Position numbers and translations under genes: made by a program. Positions 27,222 to 36,281 of a stretch of 64,000 nt of DNA are shown here, piece after piece; the first letter of the stretch is position 1, and every line of letters begins with the position of its first letter. The notes beneath the pieces were generated by a model. The model did no database searches. It saw only the letters and a program-made list of their open reading frames with translations, and was not told where the DNA came from. The DNA comes from Rhodothermales bacterium (GTDB lineage: Bacteria; Bacteroidota; Rhodothermia; Rhodothermales; UBA10348). Location of the stretch: contig JAEPNP010000004.1 in the NCBI GenBank assembly GCA_017643395.1, positions 105,745 to 169,744 of the forward strand. Direction: 5' to 3'.

Positions 27222-28237
27222 AGCCGCAGGTCTCGGTCATCATCGTGTCGTGGAATGCGCGGCACCTGCTGGAGCGGTGCCTGCCGAGCGTGGTGGCGAC
27301 CGCCTACGAGAACGTGGAAGTCGTTCTCGCCGACAACGGATCCACCGACGACTCAGTCACCTGGGTCCGGCAGCACCATCCGTCCGTGCGTGTCATCGAG
27401 CACGGCAGCAACCTGGGATTCTGTGCGGGCAATAACCGCGCGATTGAGCAGACCGACAGCCCCTACGTGGTGCTGCTGAACAACGACGTGGAGGTCGAAC
27501 CCGATTGGCTGGATCACCTGATCGATGAGGCAGAAGCCCAGCCGAAGGTGGCTGCACTGCAGCCCAAGGTGCTCCAGTTTGACGAACGTCACCTGTTCGA
27601 GTATGCGGGTGCCGCCGGCGGTCATTTGGACCGCTTCGCGTATCCGTTTGCCCGAGGCCGCATCTTCTTCGATCTGGAGGAAGACCTGGGGCAGTATGAC
27701 GAACCTGCCGATGTCTTCTGGGCCACCGGTGCAGCCATGCTCCTGCGCCGAAGCGCACTGGACACCGTCGGCCTGCTGGATGAGGCGTTTGAGTTCCACA
27801 TGGAGGAAATCGACCTCTGCTGGCGGCTGCAGAGAGCAGGATTTCGGGTCCGTGCCGTGCCGGCCTCGAAGGTCTACCACATGGGCGGCAGCAGCCTCGC
27901 GCAAGGATCGCCCCGCAAGACCCGCTACAACTTCCGCAACAGCCTGCTGATGCTCTACAAGAACCTGCCTCCGGCGGAATTCAGACGGGCGTTTGCAGGC
28001 AGACTGGTGTTGGACTCACTGGCCGTGATCCGTTTTCTGCTGCGTGGAGAATGGCGTTCGGCGACTGCGGTGATCTCCGCTTTCGCCCAGGCTCACCGGA
28101 TGAAATCATTCTACGAACCGGCGCCCCCGGGCCAGGCCCGGCCCTCATTCCACGGCAGCATCGCGTGGCACTACTACGCCAGGCGCAGGATCAGCTTCAG
28201 TCAGCTGCCGCCGGAGCGACTTCAGGTTTCTCGGTAA
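27218..28237 (+). CDS. Family 2 glycosyltransferase
   Basis: The 339-residue protein starts at a TTG overlapping the rnhB stop. It is a GT-A enzyme: VSVIIVSWNARHLLERCL at the N-terminus, VVLADNGSTDDS, the DxD-like LLNNDVEVEPDWLD, and HMEEIDLCWRLQRAGFRV, the motif of rhamnosyl- or N-acetylglucosaminyl-transferase-like GT2 proteins. The C-terminus has amphipathic and weakly hydrophobic helices (SLLMLYKNLPP; LDSLAVIRFLLRGEW) suggesting membrane association. It likely adds a sugar to a surface polysaccharide; donor and acceptor are unknown. The last 41 nt overlap the convergent EamA transporter gene. Confidence 0.92.
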   Translation: MKPQVSVIIVSWNARHLLERCLPSVVATAYENVEVVLADNGSTDDSVTWVRQHHPSVRVIEHGSNLGFCAGNNRAIEQTDSPYVVLLNNDVEVEPDWLDHLIDEAEAQPKVAALQPKVLQFDERHLFEYAGAAGGHLDRFAYPFARGRIFFDLEEDLGQYDEPADVFWATGAAMLLRRSALDTVGLLDEAFEFHMEEIDLCWRLQRAGFRVRAVPASKVYHMGGSSLAQGSPRKTRYNFRNSLLMLYKNLPPAEFRRAFAGRLVLDSLAVIRFLLRGEWRSATAVISAFAQAHRMKSFYEPAPPGQARPSFHGSIAWHYYARRRISFSQLPPERLQVSR

Positions 28238-29126
28238 GGGTACTGCCGACGGCCACGAGAATGATCACCATGCCGACGACGGCCAGGGGTCCGGGCAATT
28301 CGTCAAACAGCAGCAATCCCAGCGCGGCAGCGCCAATCGGTTCGAGCAGACTCACAAGCCCCAGGAACGCGGCGGGGTAGAACTTCACGGCGTAATTGAA
28401 CGAGCCGTGCCCGAGAATCTGTGGAAATACGGCCATGGCCACGCACAGCAGGTAGACGAGCATCGGGTAGCCGCCCAGCGGCGTGCCGCTGCCGACTGCG
28501 AAAGCCAGAGTCGTGAGCCCGGCGACCACGTACAACGGGAAGACGTAGGGCAACCAATCGACCCGCCGACGAACCACCCGTCCAATCAGCAGGTAAAGCG
28601 CCCACACCACGGCTGCACCCAGGGCCAGCGCATTTCCGAGCAGCGGGTTGCCGTCAATCGGTGGGTTGGACTTGCCGCCGGCCAGCCCCAGCAATACGCT
28701 CCCCGCCACGGCGGCGAAGATCGCCAGCGTGGTGCGCCGACTGATTCGTTCGCCGAGGAGCAGGAAACCGAACAGGGCCATGAAGATCGGGCCAGTGGCG
28801 ACCAGGACCGCAGCGGAAGCGACGCTCGTGTAGTAGATCGAACTGATCCACATCACAAAGTGGATGCCCAGCAGAAACCCTGCTCCGAGGATCAGCCATA
28901 CATCCCTCCTGCCCAGGTTGCGCCACACCTTCATGGTGGCGGGGATGCCCACAGGCGCCAACAGCAGGATCGCGAAAGACGTGCGCAGAGCCGCTACGGC
29001 CATACCCGGTGCTGCCGAAGCATACCGCACCAGAATTGCGCTGCCGGCAAAACAGAGCACCCCTGCCATCACCAGGGGCAGCACCCAAACCGGTTTGGCT
29101 TCGCCGTCCGGCGCGCCGACTGTCAT
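28197..29126 (-). CDS. EamA-family (DMT superfamily) transporter
   Basis: From ATG at 29126 the protein has 309 residues and ten predicted membrane helices in two EamA halves. Typical stretches are RYASAAPGMAVAALRTSFAILLL, YYTSVASAAVLVATGPIFMALFGFLLLGERISRR and, in the second half, FPQILGHGSFNYAVKFYPAAFLGLVSLLEPIGAAALGLLLFDE. Members export metabolites or amino acids. An ATG at 29279 would read through the DUF4293 gene and was rejected. Start and DUF4293 stop share ATGA. This is the last gene of a minus-strand set with DUF4293 and the dehydrogenase. It overlaps the GT2 gene tail to tail. Confidence 0.92.
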   Translation of the reverse strand: MTVGAPDGEAKPVWVLPLVMAGVLCFAGSAILVRYASAAPGMAVAALRTSFAILLLAPVGIPATMKVWRNLGRRDVWLILGAGFLLGIHFVMWISSIYYTSVASAAVLVATGPIFMALFGFLLLGERISRRTTLAIFAAVAGSVLLGLAGGKSNPPIDGNPLLGNALALGAAVVWALYLLIGRVVRRRVDWLPYVFPLYVVAGLTTLAFAVGSGTPLGGYPMLVYLLCVAMAVFPQILGHGSFNYAVKFYPAAFLGLVSLLEPIGAAALGLLLFDELPGPLAVVGMVIILVAVGSTLTEKPEVAPAAAD

Positions 29127-29530
29127 CGCAGCCGGTCTACCGACTTGAGCAGCTTGATGTCGGATTCCACGCCGCGTCGCCCCTGGCGGAACAGCACAAA
29201 GCCGACCAGCGGGAGTGCCACAAAAACCCAGTCTGTGGTCGTGAGCGCCGCCATGTCGGCTGCCTGCGAATGCTGCCACAGACCAAATGCCGCCGCTCCA
29301 AGCGCCAGCAGCACCACATACTGCGCCCCCAGAGCGACCTTGCGCTGGGTATCACGGTTCTGATAGAGGAAAATGGCTGCCACTCCGAGCAGCCCCGCGA
29401 GACTGAAGCCTGCCAACGCAGCCGTGGCCACCCACTCCGCCGAACCAGGCGCGGTAGAGTGCATCCAGGCGCCGTAGGCGCAGGCCACGGCTCCCAGCAG
29501 AAGCCAGACTGTCTGTATACGCTGAATCAT
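29123..29530 (-). CDS. DUF4293 membrane protein
   Basis: The 135-residue protein begins MIQRIQTVWLLLGAVACAYG, the recognisable N-terminus of DUF4293, a four-helix membrane family of Bacteroidota with no known function. Further helices are TAALAGFSLAGLLGVAAIFLY, GAQYVVLLALGAAAFGLW and DWVFVALPLVGFVLF, followed by a basic tail. It starts 2 nt after the dehydrogenase stop and overlaps the transporter start. Confidence 0.9.
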   Translation of the reverse strand: MIQRIQTVWLLLGAVACAYGAWMHSTAPGSAEWVATAALAGFSLAGLLGVAAIFLYQNRDTQRKVALGAQYVVLLALGAAAFGLWQHSQAADMAALTTTDWVFVALPLVGFVLFRQGRRGVESDIKLLKSVDRLR

Positions 29531-29532
29531 CG

Positions 29533-30549
29533 TCAGGCGTGTGTGGCTACGCGGTCGGCCAGCCGATCCGCAAATTCTGTGGTTGAAGCGGAGCCGCCGA
29601 GGTCACCGGTCAGGTGCTTGCCTTCGGTGTAGTGATCGATCAGGCCGGCGTGCAGGGCATCCGCTGCGGCGAACTCTTCCAGGTGCCGAAGCATCATTTC
29701 CGCGGACCGGATCAGCGCGGTCGGGTTCGCCTTGTTCTGCCCGGCAATGTCAGGCGCCGATCCATGCACCGCCTCGAACACGGCGTACTCGTCGCCAATG
29801 TTTGCGCCGGCGATAACACCCAGCCCGCCGACCAGGCCGGCCGCCAGGTCGCTCAGGATGTCTCCGAACAGGTTAGTGGTGACAATGCAGTCGTACTTGT
29901 GCGGTCGCACGACGAGCTGCATGCACATGTTGTCTACAATGCGATCGTTGAACTCCACAGACGGGTACGCGGGAGCCACCTCTCGCGCCACCCGCAGAAA
30001 CATGCCGGAAGTCAGCTTGAGGATGTTTGCCTTGTGCACCACCGTCACCTGCCGGCGCCCCTGCCGCTTGGCATAGTCGAACGCGAACCGGACAATGCGC
30101 TCGGACCCGGCCTTGGAGATGCGGGCGATGGAATCGGCGATGTCGTGACGCTCGTCGTAGGACTCCAACCCGGAATAAAGCCCCTCGGTGTTCTCCCGGA
30201 AGATCACCATGTCCACGTCCTTGAACGGCGTATCCAGGCCGGGAAGTGACTTGGCAGGCCGCACGTTCGCGTACAGGTCCAGCTTCTGACGCAACTGCAC
30301 GTTCACGCTCTTGAAGCCCTTGCCTACGGGCGTCGTGACCGGTCCTTTGAGGGCAACCTGGTTGGTGCGGATGGACTCCAGCACCGTTTCTGGAAGTGGA
30401 ACCCCGTGGCTGTCCATGGCCGCGACACCCACCTGGTCCTGTACGTCCCAATTGAATGAGCAGCCGGTGGCTTCCAGAACCTTGACGGTGGCTTCGGTGA
30501 CTTCCGGGCCGATGCCGTCGCCGGGGATGAGCGTGATATGATGCGCCAT
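29533..30549 (-). CDS. NAD-dependent isocitrate dehydrogenase-like enzyme
   Basis: The 338-residue beta-decarboxylating dehydrogenase starts [17 protein letters not shown]. The substrate segment [19 protein letters not shown] has the Ser and Asn that bind the isocitrate gamma-carboxylate, which favours isocitrate over isopropylmalate; [13 protein letters not shown], the lysine in [11 protein letters not shown], and the metal Asp pair in [13 protein letters not shown] follow. [21 protein letters not shown] completes the cofactor site and suggests NAD rather than NADP. Length matches the short mitochondrial/archaeal-type enzymes. Homoisocitrate or isopropylmalate use cannot be excluded. It heads the operon with DUF4293 and the EamA transporter. 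Confidence 0.87.
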   Translation of the reverse strand: MAHHITLIPGDGIGPEVTEATVKVLEATGCSFNWDVQDQVGVAAMDSHGVPLPETVLESIRTNQVALKGPVTTPVGKGFKSVNVQLRQKLDLYANVRPAKSLPGLDTPFKDVDMVIFRENTEGLYSGLESYDERHDIADSIARISKAGSERIVRFAFDYAKRQGRRQVTVVHKANILKLTSGMFLRVAREVAPAYPSVEFNDRIVDNMCMQLVVRPHKYDCIVTTNLFGDILSDLAAGLVGGLGVIAGANIGDEYAVFEAVHGSAPDIAGQNKANPTALIRSAEMMLRHLEEFAAADALHAGLIDHYTEGKHLTGDLGGSASTTEFADRLADRVATHA

Positions 30550-30589
30550 AAACGTGAGTAGCCGGGATTGAACCGAAAGCTATAACAAG

Positions 30590-30617
30590 AAAAGGCCCCG
30601 CCGGAGCGGAGCCTTTT
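30590..30617 (-). terminator. Rho-independent terminator after the exbD genes
   Basis: On the minus strand a stem AAAAGGC/GCCTTTT extended by CGG/CCG encloses a short loop and is followed by CTTGTT. It lies about 45 nt downstream of the last exbD stop. A second, perfect hairpin (GCGGGG-CGAA-CCCCGC, 30641-30656) lies between the gene and this terminator. Together they would end the ExbB-ExbD transcript before the dehydrogenase gene. Confidence 0.75.
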
Positions 30618-30660
30618 CAATTCTGAACCAAAGTTTTTCAGCGGGGCGAACCCCGCCCGG

Positions 30661-31110
30661 TCAGGACACCTGACGTTTGGTCGAGTAGTTGATGCGCAGC
30701 GTGCCCGCCTCGCGCAGCTCCTGCTGCACGTCAAGCACCGAGCCCATTTCGGCTTCCTGGTCCACACGCAGCGACACAATCAATCGCGGCTGCTCGACGA
30801 GCTTCCGGTACATGATGGTGCGCACGTTGGTCAGTTCATCGATGAGGGCATCGTCAATCTGCACGGCCGTATCACCAACCCGGTTCGCTTCCAGCTTGCG
30901 GGGACCGATCCAGACGTACGACACGAGCCGTTTCTGGTCGATTTTGGTGATGGCTTCAGCCTGCGGAAGCAGCGTACGAACCTGAACCGTCTGCTCGCGG
31001 AGCACCGTACTGACCATAAAGAAGATCAGCAGCATGAAGATGATGTCCGGGAGCGAAGCGGTAGGGATATCCTGCTTCGTCGTGTTCTTTTTCTTGAAGT
31101 GACCCGACAT
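30661..31110 (-). CDS. exbD: ExbD/TolR-family biopolymer transport protein
   Basis: The 149-residue protein has a cytoplasmic tail of about 20 residues (KKKNTTKQDIPTASLPDI), one membrane helix IIFMLLIFFMVSTVL whose start carries the proton-binding Asp of PDIIFM, and a periplasmic domain. The arrangement is that of ExbD/TolR, which with ExbB turns the proton gradient into force for TonB-type transporters. The distal end contains the VDQEAEMGSVLDVQQELREA segment typical of the family. It is the second of two adjacent exbD genes, 26 nt after the first. Confidence 0.92.
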   Translation of the reverse strand: MSGHFKKKNTTKQDIPTASLPDIIFMLLIFFMVSTVLREQTVQVRTLLPQAEAITKIDQKRLVSYVWIGPRKLEANRVGDTAVQIDDALIDELTNVRTIMYRKLVEQPRLIVSLRVDQEAEMGSVLDVQQELREAGTLRINYSTKRQVS

Positions 31111-31136
31111 AGGTAGCGCTGGTCAAAAGGTGAGGA

Positions 31137-31694
31137 TTAGGCCGCGTCCGGCTCGGCGATGGAGATGGCGGGCTTGATCTTCTCCCGTATCTCGTTCTCC
31201 GCTCCGTTCTGTTCGATGGCTTCGACGTAGGTCGCGTAGTCGGCATAACCCAACTGACGCGCCTCCGAATCCCACATCTCGAAATAGGCCATCCAGACCT
31301 CGTCCAGCACCTCTACGTAGTTCTCGTAGGGTGTCTGTCGGGCGGTCTTGATCGACACGAGCGCCTTGCCCGGGGCTTCCGAGTAGGCCAGATCCGCCCC
31401 GTTGTTCAGGACGTGCTTCTTGACCTCGGCCCGCACCAGGTCAGCGGCGGACGGCTGATCCTCCATGAGGACCATGCCGGTCTCGTTGACCAGGATCTTG
31501 AGCACGTTGCGCTCCTTGATCGGCGGCGGCTCCACATCTTCCTCCAGCTTCGGCGGCAGCACCATGCCGATGCCGGTGTCGACATCGATGGTGGTGGTCA
31601 CCAGGAAGAAGATGAGCAGCAGGAAGGCGATGTCCGCCATCGATGATGTCGGGATTTCCGCCTCTGTCCGCTTCTTTTTCTTTAGCAGTGCCAT
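31137..31694 (-). CDS. exbD: ExbD/TolR-family biopolymer transport protein
   Basis: The 185-residue protein has the ExbD pattern: basic start LLKKKKRTEAEIPTSSMADIAF, with the conserved membrane Asp in MADIAF, helix LLLIFFLVTTTID, then a periplasmic domain (VEPPPIKERNVLKILVNETG). It is longer than its neighbour because of a C-terminal extension of about 50 residues (DSEARQLGYADYATYVEAIEQN ... KIKPAISIAEPD), as seen in Bacteroidota ExbD proteins. The two ExbD proteins may form a heterodimer in the ExbB pore. Confidence 0.92.
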   Translation of the reverse strand: MALLKKKKRTEAEIPTSSMADIAFLLLIFFLVTTTIDVDTGIGMVLPPKLEEDVEPPPIKERNVLKILVNETGMVLMEDQPSAADLVRAEVKKHVLNNGADLAYSEAPGKALVSIKTARQTPYENYVEVLDEVWMAYFEMWDSEARQLGYADYATYVEAIEQNGAENEIREKIKPAISIAEPDAA

Positions 31695-31740
31695 GATTGT
31701 GGTTTCGTTTTAGGGTTGTCGGGTGATTCGGCGATGCGAA

Positions 31741-32013
31741 TCAGCCAAACAGACCCTTGACACCCGAGAGCAGCAGGGCCGCCGTGGTGAGCACGAGCGA
31801 GATGAGGAACGTGTACACGCCCGCAACCGCCCAGTCACCCAGCGCAAATCCGAGCACGACCAGCAGGACCATCGGGATGCCCGACAGCACGATCGTGGAA
31901 GGATTCACCTTGCCGTGGCTCAGGTTTCTGATACCAAACAGCACGATAGCCACCATGCCAAGCCCGACAAGCGCGAGCACGAGGTAGATGGCGTAGGGTA
32001 CCATGGTTTCCAT
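31741..32013 (-). CDS. Small membrane protein between exbB and exbD
   Basis: The 90-residue protein has three hydrophobic segments (YAIYLVLALVGLGMVAIVLFG, IVLSGIPMVLLVVLGFALGDW and VAGVYTFLISLVLTTAALLLS) and almost no soluble part. I do not recognise a named family. It sits between exbB (30 nt after its stop) and the first exbD, so it is presumably part of the same membrane complex. Comparable small proteins are known at this position in Bacteroidota exb loci, but their role is unknown. Confidence 0.78.
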   Translation of the reverse strand: METMVPYAIYLVLALVGLGMVAIVLFGIRNLSHGKVNPSTIVLSGIPMVLLVVLGFALGDWAVAGVYTFLISLVLTTAALLLSGVKGLFG

Positions 32014-32043
32014 GAGAGACCTCCTAGATCAACAGTTGCAGGG

Positions 32044-32745
32044 TCAGGCGTTCTCCGATACCGGGCGGCCGGCCTGCAGGAGCACCAGCGAATCGATCAG
32101 CTCGATCGAGGCCTCCTCCATGTCGATGACGATGCGGTCAATCTTGGAAACGACGTAGTTGTAGAAGAACTGCAGGATGATGGCCGTGATGAGACCGAAC
32201 ACCGTCGTGAGCAGGGCAACCTTGATACCACCGGCCACGAGGGACGGGGAAATGTCACCGGCGGACTCGATGGCGTCGAAGGCCTCGACCATTCCAACAA
32301 CCGTTCCGAGGAAGCCGAACATCGGAGCCAGGGAGATGAACAGCGACAGCCACACGAGCCCTCGCTCGAGGAAGCTCATCTCAATGGAACCATAGGAAAC
32401 GACGGCTTTCTCTACGGCTTCGATTCCCTCGTCATGGCGAAGGAGACCAGCCTGGAAAACGGAAGCAACAGGGCCGCGCGTATTGGCGCAGATCTCTTCT
32501 GCTGCGGAGACGCCACCTTCTTCGAGGGCCCCCTTGACGTTCACGATGAACTTGCGCGTGTTGATGTCCGCGCGGTTGAGCGTGATGATGCGCTCAAAGG
32601 CGATCGCGAGTCCGATGATCAGCGAAATGAGAACCGGCCACATGTACTCGCCGCCCTCATTGAACCGCTGAACAAGTGCATTGACGAAACTGTCGTCGGC
32701 AGCCACTTCCTGCGGCAGCATGAGGAGCAGACTAAGAAGATTCAT
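32044..32745 (-). CDS. exbB: ExbB/TolQ/MotA-family proton channel protein
   Basis: From ATG at 32745 the protein has 233 residues. It has three helices: GEYMWPVLISLIIGLAIAFERI, LERGLVWLSLFISLAPMFGFLGTVVGMVEAF, and SPSLVAGGIKVALLTTVFGLITAIILQFFYNYV. The LAPMFGFLGTVVGMV and ALLTTVFGL blocks are the diagnostic MotA/TolQ/ExbB signature with the Thr residues lining the proton path. An ATG at 32802 would add 19 unrelated residues. First gene of the exbB-small membrane protein-exbD-exbD operon; no tonB is present in the window. Confidence 0.94.
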   Translation of the reverse strand: MNLLSLLLMLPQEVAADDSFVNALVQRFNEGGEYMWPVLISLIIGLAIAFERIITLNRADINTRKFIVNVKGALEEGGVSAAEEICANTRGPVASVFQAGLLRHDEGIEAVEKAVVSYGSIEMSFLERGLVWLSLFISLAPMFGFLGTVVGMVEAFDAIESAGDISPSLVAGGIKVALLTTVFGLITAIILQFFYNYVVSKIDRIVIDMEEASIELIDSLVLLQAGRPVSENA

Positions 32746-33085
32746 GGACGCTATTTCCTCCTGGAGCGTTGTTTGTTTTGCGTTCCGACGGCCAGCGGGC
32801 ACGATGCCCGGCGACCGCTCGCCCGGCCAGATCCGGCCTCAGTTAAGGATCGGCTTTGTCGCGTTTGGTGGGTTTGAAAAGCCGATTCAAAATGATATTC
32901 AACGTTTCCGGCATTGTCAATCAAGGTTTCCGTCTCGGAGCAGACCTCACCGGTTATGCAAAAGACACGGCGCACACTGTGAAGTTGCCCCGCCCGGGGG
33001 ACCCAAAAAACCCGCCCTCCTGCGGCGGCGGACAGCCCCTATGTTGGGCACACTCGCTCCCTCGCACCAGGACCCCATCGCCCGT
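32746..33085. other. Divergent intergenic region, exbB operon and SUMF1-like gene
   Basis: This 340-bp stretch holds the sigma-70-like exbB promoter described separately and GC-rich leader sequence on both sides. I see no small gene with a plausible start and no tRNA. A long plus-strand frame (from 32681) runs through it, but similarity begins only at the ATG at 33086. Confidence 0.6.
32892..32920 (-). promoter_or_regulatory. Sigma-70-like promoter of the exbB operon
   Basis: On the minus strand a perfect TTGACA box (32915-32920) is separated by exactly 17 bp from TATCAT (32892-32897), an ideal -35/-10 arrangement. Transcription would start near 32885, about 140 nt before the exbB ATG. A housekeeping promoter of this E. 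coli type is notable in a lineage whose promoters usually follow the TTTG/TAnnTTTG pattern. Confidence 0.6.
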
Positions 33086-34543
33086 ATGTGCAGTCGAACA
33101 GACTCCCTGCTCGCCCCTCTTCTCGTTGCACTGGTTGCCGTTGCCCTGTCCGCCTCCGGCGTGCGCGCCACGGATATTCGTGTTGAGCATGTAGAGAGCG
33201 TGCGCAACCCGCTCGACGCCCGTAGTCCCTTTGTCGCTGTGACGGTGAGTTGGGACAACGCCTGGTTCAACGAACGCAACCATGACGCAGCCTGGCTTTT
33301 CTTCAAGGTGCTGCGTCCGTCCGGCTACCAACACCTGTACTTGATCCCCGAATCCGGCGTACTGCTTGCCAAAGGAGAGGTCGCCATGCCGGATGCGGAC
33401 GTGCTTGTGGCGGACGACGGGACCGGGGCATTCGTCCGACCTGCCTCGACGTGGCGGGGTCGCCTGCAGTATCGCGTGCTTCTTCGGCAGGACGCCGAGC
33501 GCACACCGCTGAATGCGGGCACCGAGATTGCGGCCTACGCCGTGGAGATGGTGTACATCCCGGAGGGTCCCGTAGAGCTTGGGGACCCCGACCCTCGAGC
33601 GCTGGACTACGGGGCCTTCTTCCGCTCGGATGCAAGCGGCCGGCCGGCGGGCACTTTTCGCATCACGGCTGCCGACCAGGAAATTCCGGTCGGTCCGGAC
33701 GCGGGCAGCCTGTACTACCAGGTGCGCCGGGACATTTACCAGGGGGACCAGTCAGGCCCCATCCCAGGCACGTTTCCAAACGGGTTCGCAGGGTTCTACC
33801 TCATGAAATACGAGGTATCCCAGGGGGAATATGCCGCCTTCCTCAGCAGCCTCGCGGGCTGGCCCGGGGCGGGCCACCGGGCGAACGTCGGGGATCCACT
33901 CTACCGTGAGCGCGGAGGCAGTATTCGCATGACGCAGGGTCGCTTCGTGGCCGACCATCCGGACCGGCGCAATGTGTTCTGGCACTGGGACGACATGATG
34001 GCATTCACCGACTGGGCGGGCCTGCGCCCCTACACGGAGTTTGAGTTCACCAAGGCAGCGCGCGGACCGCTCGAACCACAGCCCCTGGAGTACCCCTGGA
34101 ATTCAGCGGACTTCGATGTCATGCAGCGGCGCATTCACCCGGAATCGCAGGACGCCGTCATGCTTAATGGCCTGGACGAGAGCGACATGACGGAGGCCAA
34201 CCGGGCCCAGTTCGGGGCCAGCTACTACTGGGTGATGGACCTCGCGGGCAGCATGTGGGAGAAGGTCGTCACGGCCGGCGACGAAGTCGGTCGGGCATTT
34301 ACGGGCAATCATGGCGACGGCACCGTCGATTCCTACGGAGACGCCGATGTGGCGGGATGGCCGTCAGGGTACAAAGCGTCCAAGGGCTATGGGTACCGGG
34401 GCGGCGGCTACTACGGTCGCGCCGTCAGTCAGTCCGACTTCAATCCGTTCAGCCCGATTGCGCTCCGCACGTATGGAGCCTGGAGTGGCGGCCCCAGGAA
34501 CGCGGCCTACGGATTCCGGGCCGCTCGCACGGCCCCTCGCTAG
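33086..34543 (+). CDS. Secreted SUMF1/FGE-like domain protein
   Basis: From ATG at 33086 the protein has 485 residues. A signal peptide (LLAPLLVALVAVALSASGVRA) precedes a beta-rich N-terminal domain (TDIRVEHVESVRNP ... VAVTVSWDNAWFNE). From about residue 155 a sulfatase-modifying-factor fold follows, with AVEMVYIPEGPVELGD, GFYLMKYEVSQGEYAAFL, DWAGLRPYTEFEFTKAARG, YYWVMDLAGSMWEKVV and NAAYGFRAAR. The catalytic cysteines of formylglycine-generating enzyme are absent, so it is probably a structural or binding member such as GldK-type proteins. It is convergent with the CtpA gene (19-nt gap). Confidence 0.85.
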   Translation: MCSRTDSLLAPLLVALVAVALSASGVRATDIRVEHVESVRNPLDARSPFVAVTVSWDNAWFNERNHDAAWLFFKVLRPSGYQHLYLIPESGVLLAKGEVAMPDADVLVADDGTGAFVRPASTWRGRLQYRVLLRQDAERTPLNAGTEIAAYAVEMVYIPEGPVELGDPDPRALDYGAFFRSDASGRPAGTFRITAADQEIPVGPDAGSLYYQVRRDIYQGDQSGPIPGTFPNGFAGFYLMKYEVSQGEYAAFLSSLAGWPGAGHRANVGDPLYRERGGSIRMTQGRFVADHPDRRNVFWHWDDMMAFTDWAGLRPYTEFEFTKAARGPLEPQPLEYPWNSADFDVMQRRIHPESQDAVMLNGLDESDMTEANRAQFGASYYWVMDLAGSMWEKVVTAGDEVGRAFTGNHGDGTVDSYGDADVAGWPSGYKASKGYGYRGGGYYGRAVSQSDFNPFSPIALRTYGAWSGGPRNAAYGFRAARTAPR

Positions 34544-34562
34544 GTCTCAGAGCGACCAGGAG

Positions 34563-36206
34563 CTAGCGCGTGGCGTAGGACTGCGCCAGATCCTCAGCGT
34601 GGTGCCACATCTCGCGAGCCTGGCGCAGGGTGCCGTCCACTGGGTGGAATGCGGGATACCACGCCGACTGGTCGTACAGTCGGCGGGCAATGCGGCCTTT
34701 CATCAGTGCCTTCAGAGCGGCCTCGTTGATCTCCTGCCGATCGAACGCCTCGCCATCCTCGTTGAGCACACCATTTTCCTCGGCAAACCGGTAGAGGTCC
34801 TCGAGGTCCTTGTCGCTGAGATCGAAGCCCGCATTGAAGGCCCACTGATCCTCGAAGCGGTTGCTGATGGCCTGACCGTTCTGGTCCAGCCAGCTGCGGA
34901 CGAACTGGCGCTCCAGGCCGCCTCGCAACAGGCCGCGCGTGAAGTAGTCGAGCGTGTCGGCATGCACGATGAAGTCCGGCAGGATGCCGCCACCCGCGAT
35001 CACCGTACGACCGGCCGTGGTCCTGAACTTCAGGGAGTCCGGCACCTCCGCGAGCAGATCCTCGAGCGCGAGTGCTCCGTCGCTGCGCTGGCGTTCCCGT
35101 TTCTCTTCCAGATAGGCGCTGCGATCTCCGTCGGCGTAGGCCGTCTGAATCAGGCGACCGCTGGGGGTGTAGTACCGGGCGACCGTCACGCGCATGGCGC
35201 TGCCGTCGTTGAGCATGAACTGGTTCTGAACCAGCCCCTTGCCGAACGTGCGGCGCCCGACTACCAGGCCACGGTCGTGGTCCTGCAGCGCACCGGCAAC
35301 GATTTCACTGGCAGAGGCGGAATTCGCATCAACCAGCACCATGACGGGGCCCTCTTCCCACAATCCACCGTCGGTCGAGCTGTACGACTCGTTGGTGTCT
35401 CTCGTGCGTCCGCGCTGTGAGACAATCAGTTGGCCATCGGCCAGCATTTCGTCCGCCACCCGCACGGCCATGCTCATGTAGCCGCCGCCGTTGCCTCTCA
35501 AGTCGAGCACAAGGCGTTCCATGCCCTGCTCCTTGAGCTGGCCGAGGGCACGCCGGAATTCGGAGTGGGTGGTTCGGGCGAAGCGATTCAGTTTTACGTA
35601 CCCGGTGCCCTCTTCGATCATGTAGGCGATGTCGACCGTCACGATCGGAACGCGGTCGCGGGTAATCTGCACATCGAAGGTGTCCTCTTCCCCTGGGCGC
35701 ATGATGGTCACCGTCACATCCGACCCGCGCGGCCCCTTCAGGTGTGCCCGGACCTGTTCGTCGTTGAATCCGATGGACGATTTCCCGTCCACGGCCACGA
35801 TGCGGTCGCTGGTGAACAGACCCGCTTCTTCGCTGGGACCGCCCGGAATGACCGACACCACGGCAATTGTGTCCTGACCGGACTCGCCTCGGATCAGGTC
35901 GTAGGAGATGCCGATACCCTCAAAGGATGCGTCGAATTGCTCCGTTTCCCGGCGCATGCGCTCGGCATCGAAATACATCGAGTGCGGGTCCAGGGCCTCC
36001 AGCATGCCGTAGATGGCGTCTTCGGCCATTTCCTCGTGGTCCACATCCTCCACGTAGCGCTGGGCGATGAGCACGAAAGCGTCCTCCACCTTGCGCAACG
36101 ATTTCGAGATGTCGCTGTCAAGCAGGACGCCCCCCAACTGAACGCCGGCCAGGACCCCGGCTACCAGAATCAGTACCCCTGCGGAAACGAGCTTGCGAGT
36201 GGACAT
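34563..36206 (-). CDS. C-terminal processing peptidase (S41 family, CtpA/Prc-like)
   Basis: The 547-residue protein has an N-terminal membrane anchor or signal (KLVSAGVLILVAGVLAGVQLGG). Then a helical S41 N-terminal domain (YVEDVDHEEMAEDAIYGMLE with LDPHSMYF), a PDZ domain (FEGIGISYDLI ... VIPGGPSEEAGLFTSDRIVAVDG) and the S41 protease core (LVLDLRGNGGGYMSMAV) follow. The catalytic Ser lies in VDANSASASEIVAG and the Lys in GRRTFGKGLVQ. A C-terminal region of about 150 residues contains helices of unknown role. It acts in the periplasm, trimming or degrading proteins at their C-termini. A frame continuing upstream to 37016 is rejected because the anchor begins at 36206. Confidence 0.93.
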   Translation of the reverse strand: MSTRKLVSAGVLILVAGVLAGVQLGGVLLDSDISKSLRKVEDAFVLIAQRYVEDVDHEEMAEDAIYGMLEALDPHSMYFDAERMRRETEQFDASFEGIGISYDLIRGESGQDTIAVVSVIPGGPSEEAGLFTSDRIVAVDGKSSIGFNDEQVRAHLKGPRGSDVTVTIMRPGEEDTFDVQITRDRVPIVTVDIAYMIEEGTGYVKLNRFARTTHSEFRRALGQLKEQGMERLVLDLRGNGGGYMSMAVRVADEMLADGQLIVSQRGRTRDTNESYSSTDGGLWEEGPVMVLVDANSASASEIVAGALQDHDRGLVVGRRTFGKGLVQNQFMLNDGSAMRVTVARYYTPSGRLIQTAYADGDRSAYLEEKRERQRSDGALALEDLLAEVPDSLKFRTTAGRTVIAGGGILPDFIVHADTLDYFTRGLLRGGLERQFVRSWLDQNGQAISNRFEDQWAFNAGFDLSDKDLEDLYRFAEENGVLNEDGEAFDRQEINEAALKALMKGRIARRLYDQSAWYPAFHPVDGTLRQAREMWHHAEDLAQSYATR

Positions 36207-36281
36207 CAGGTCGAACGGTGTATTTGTGAGGGAACGGTTAATTGAGCACACCGGATCCCCGGCAAGGAGCGTGCCGCCCCC

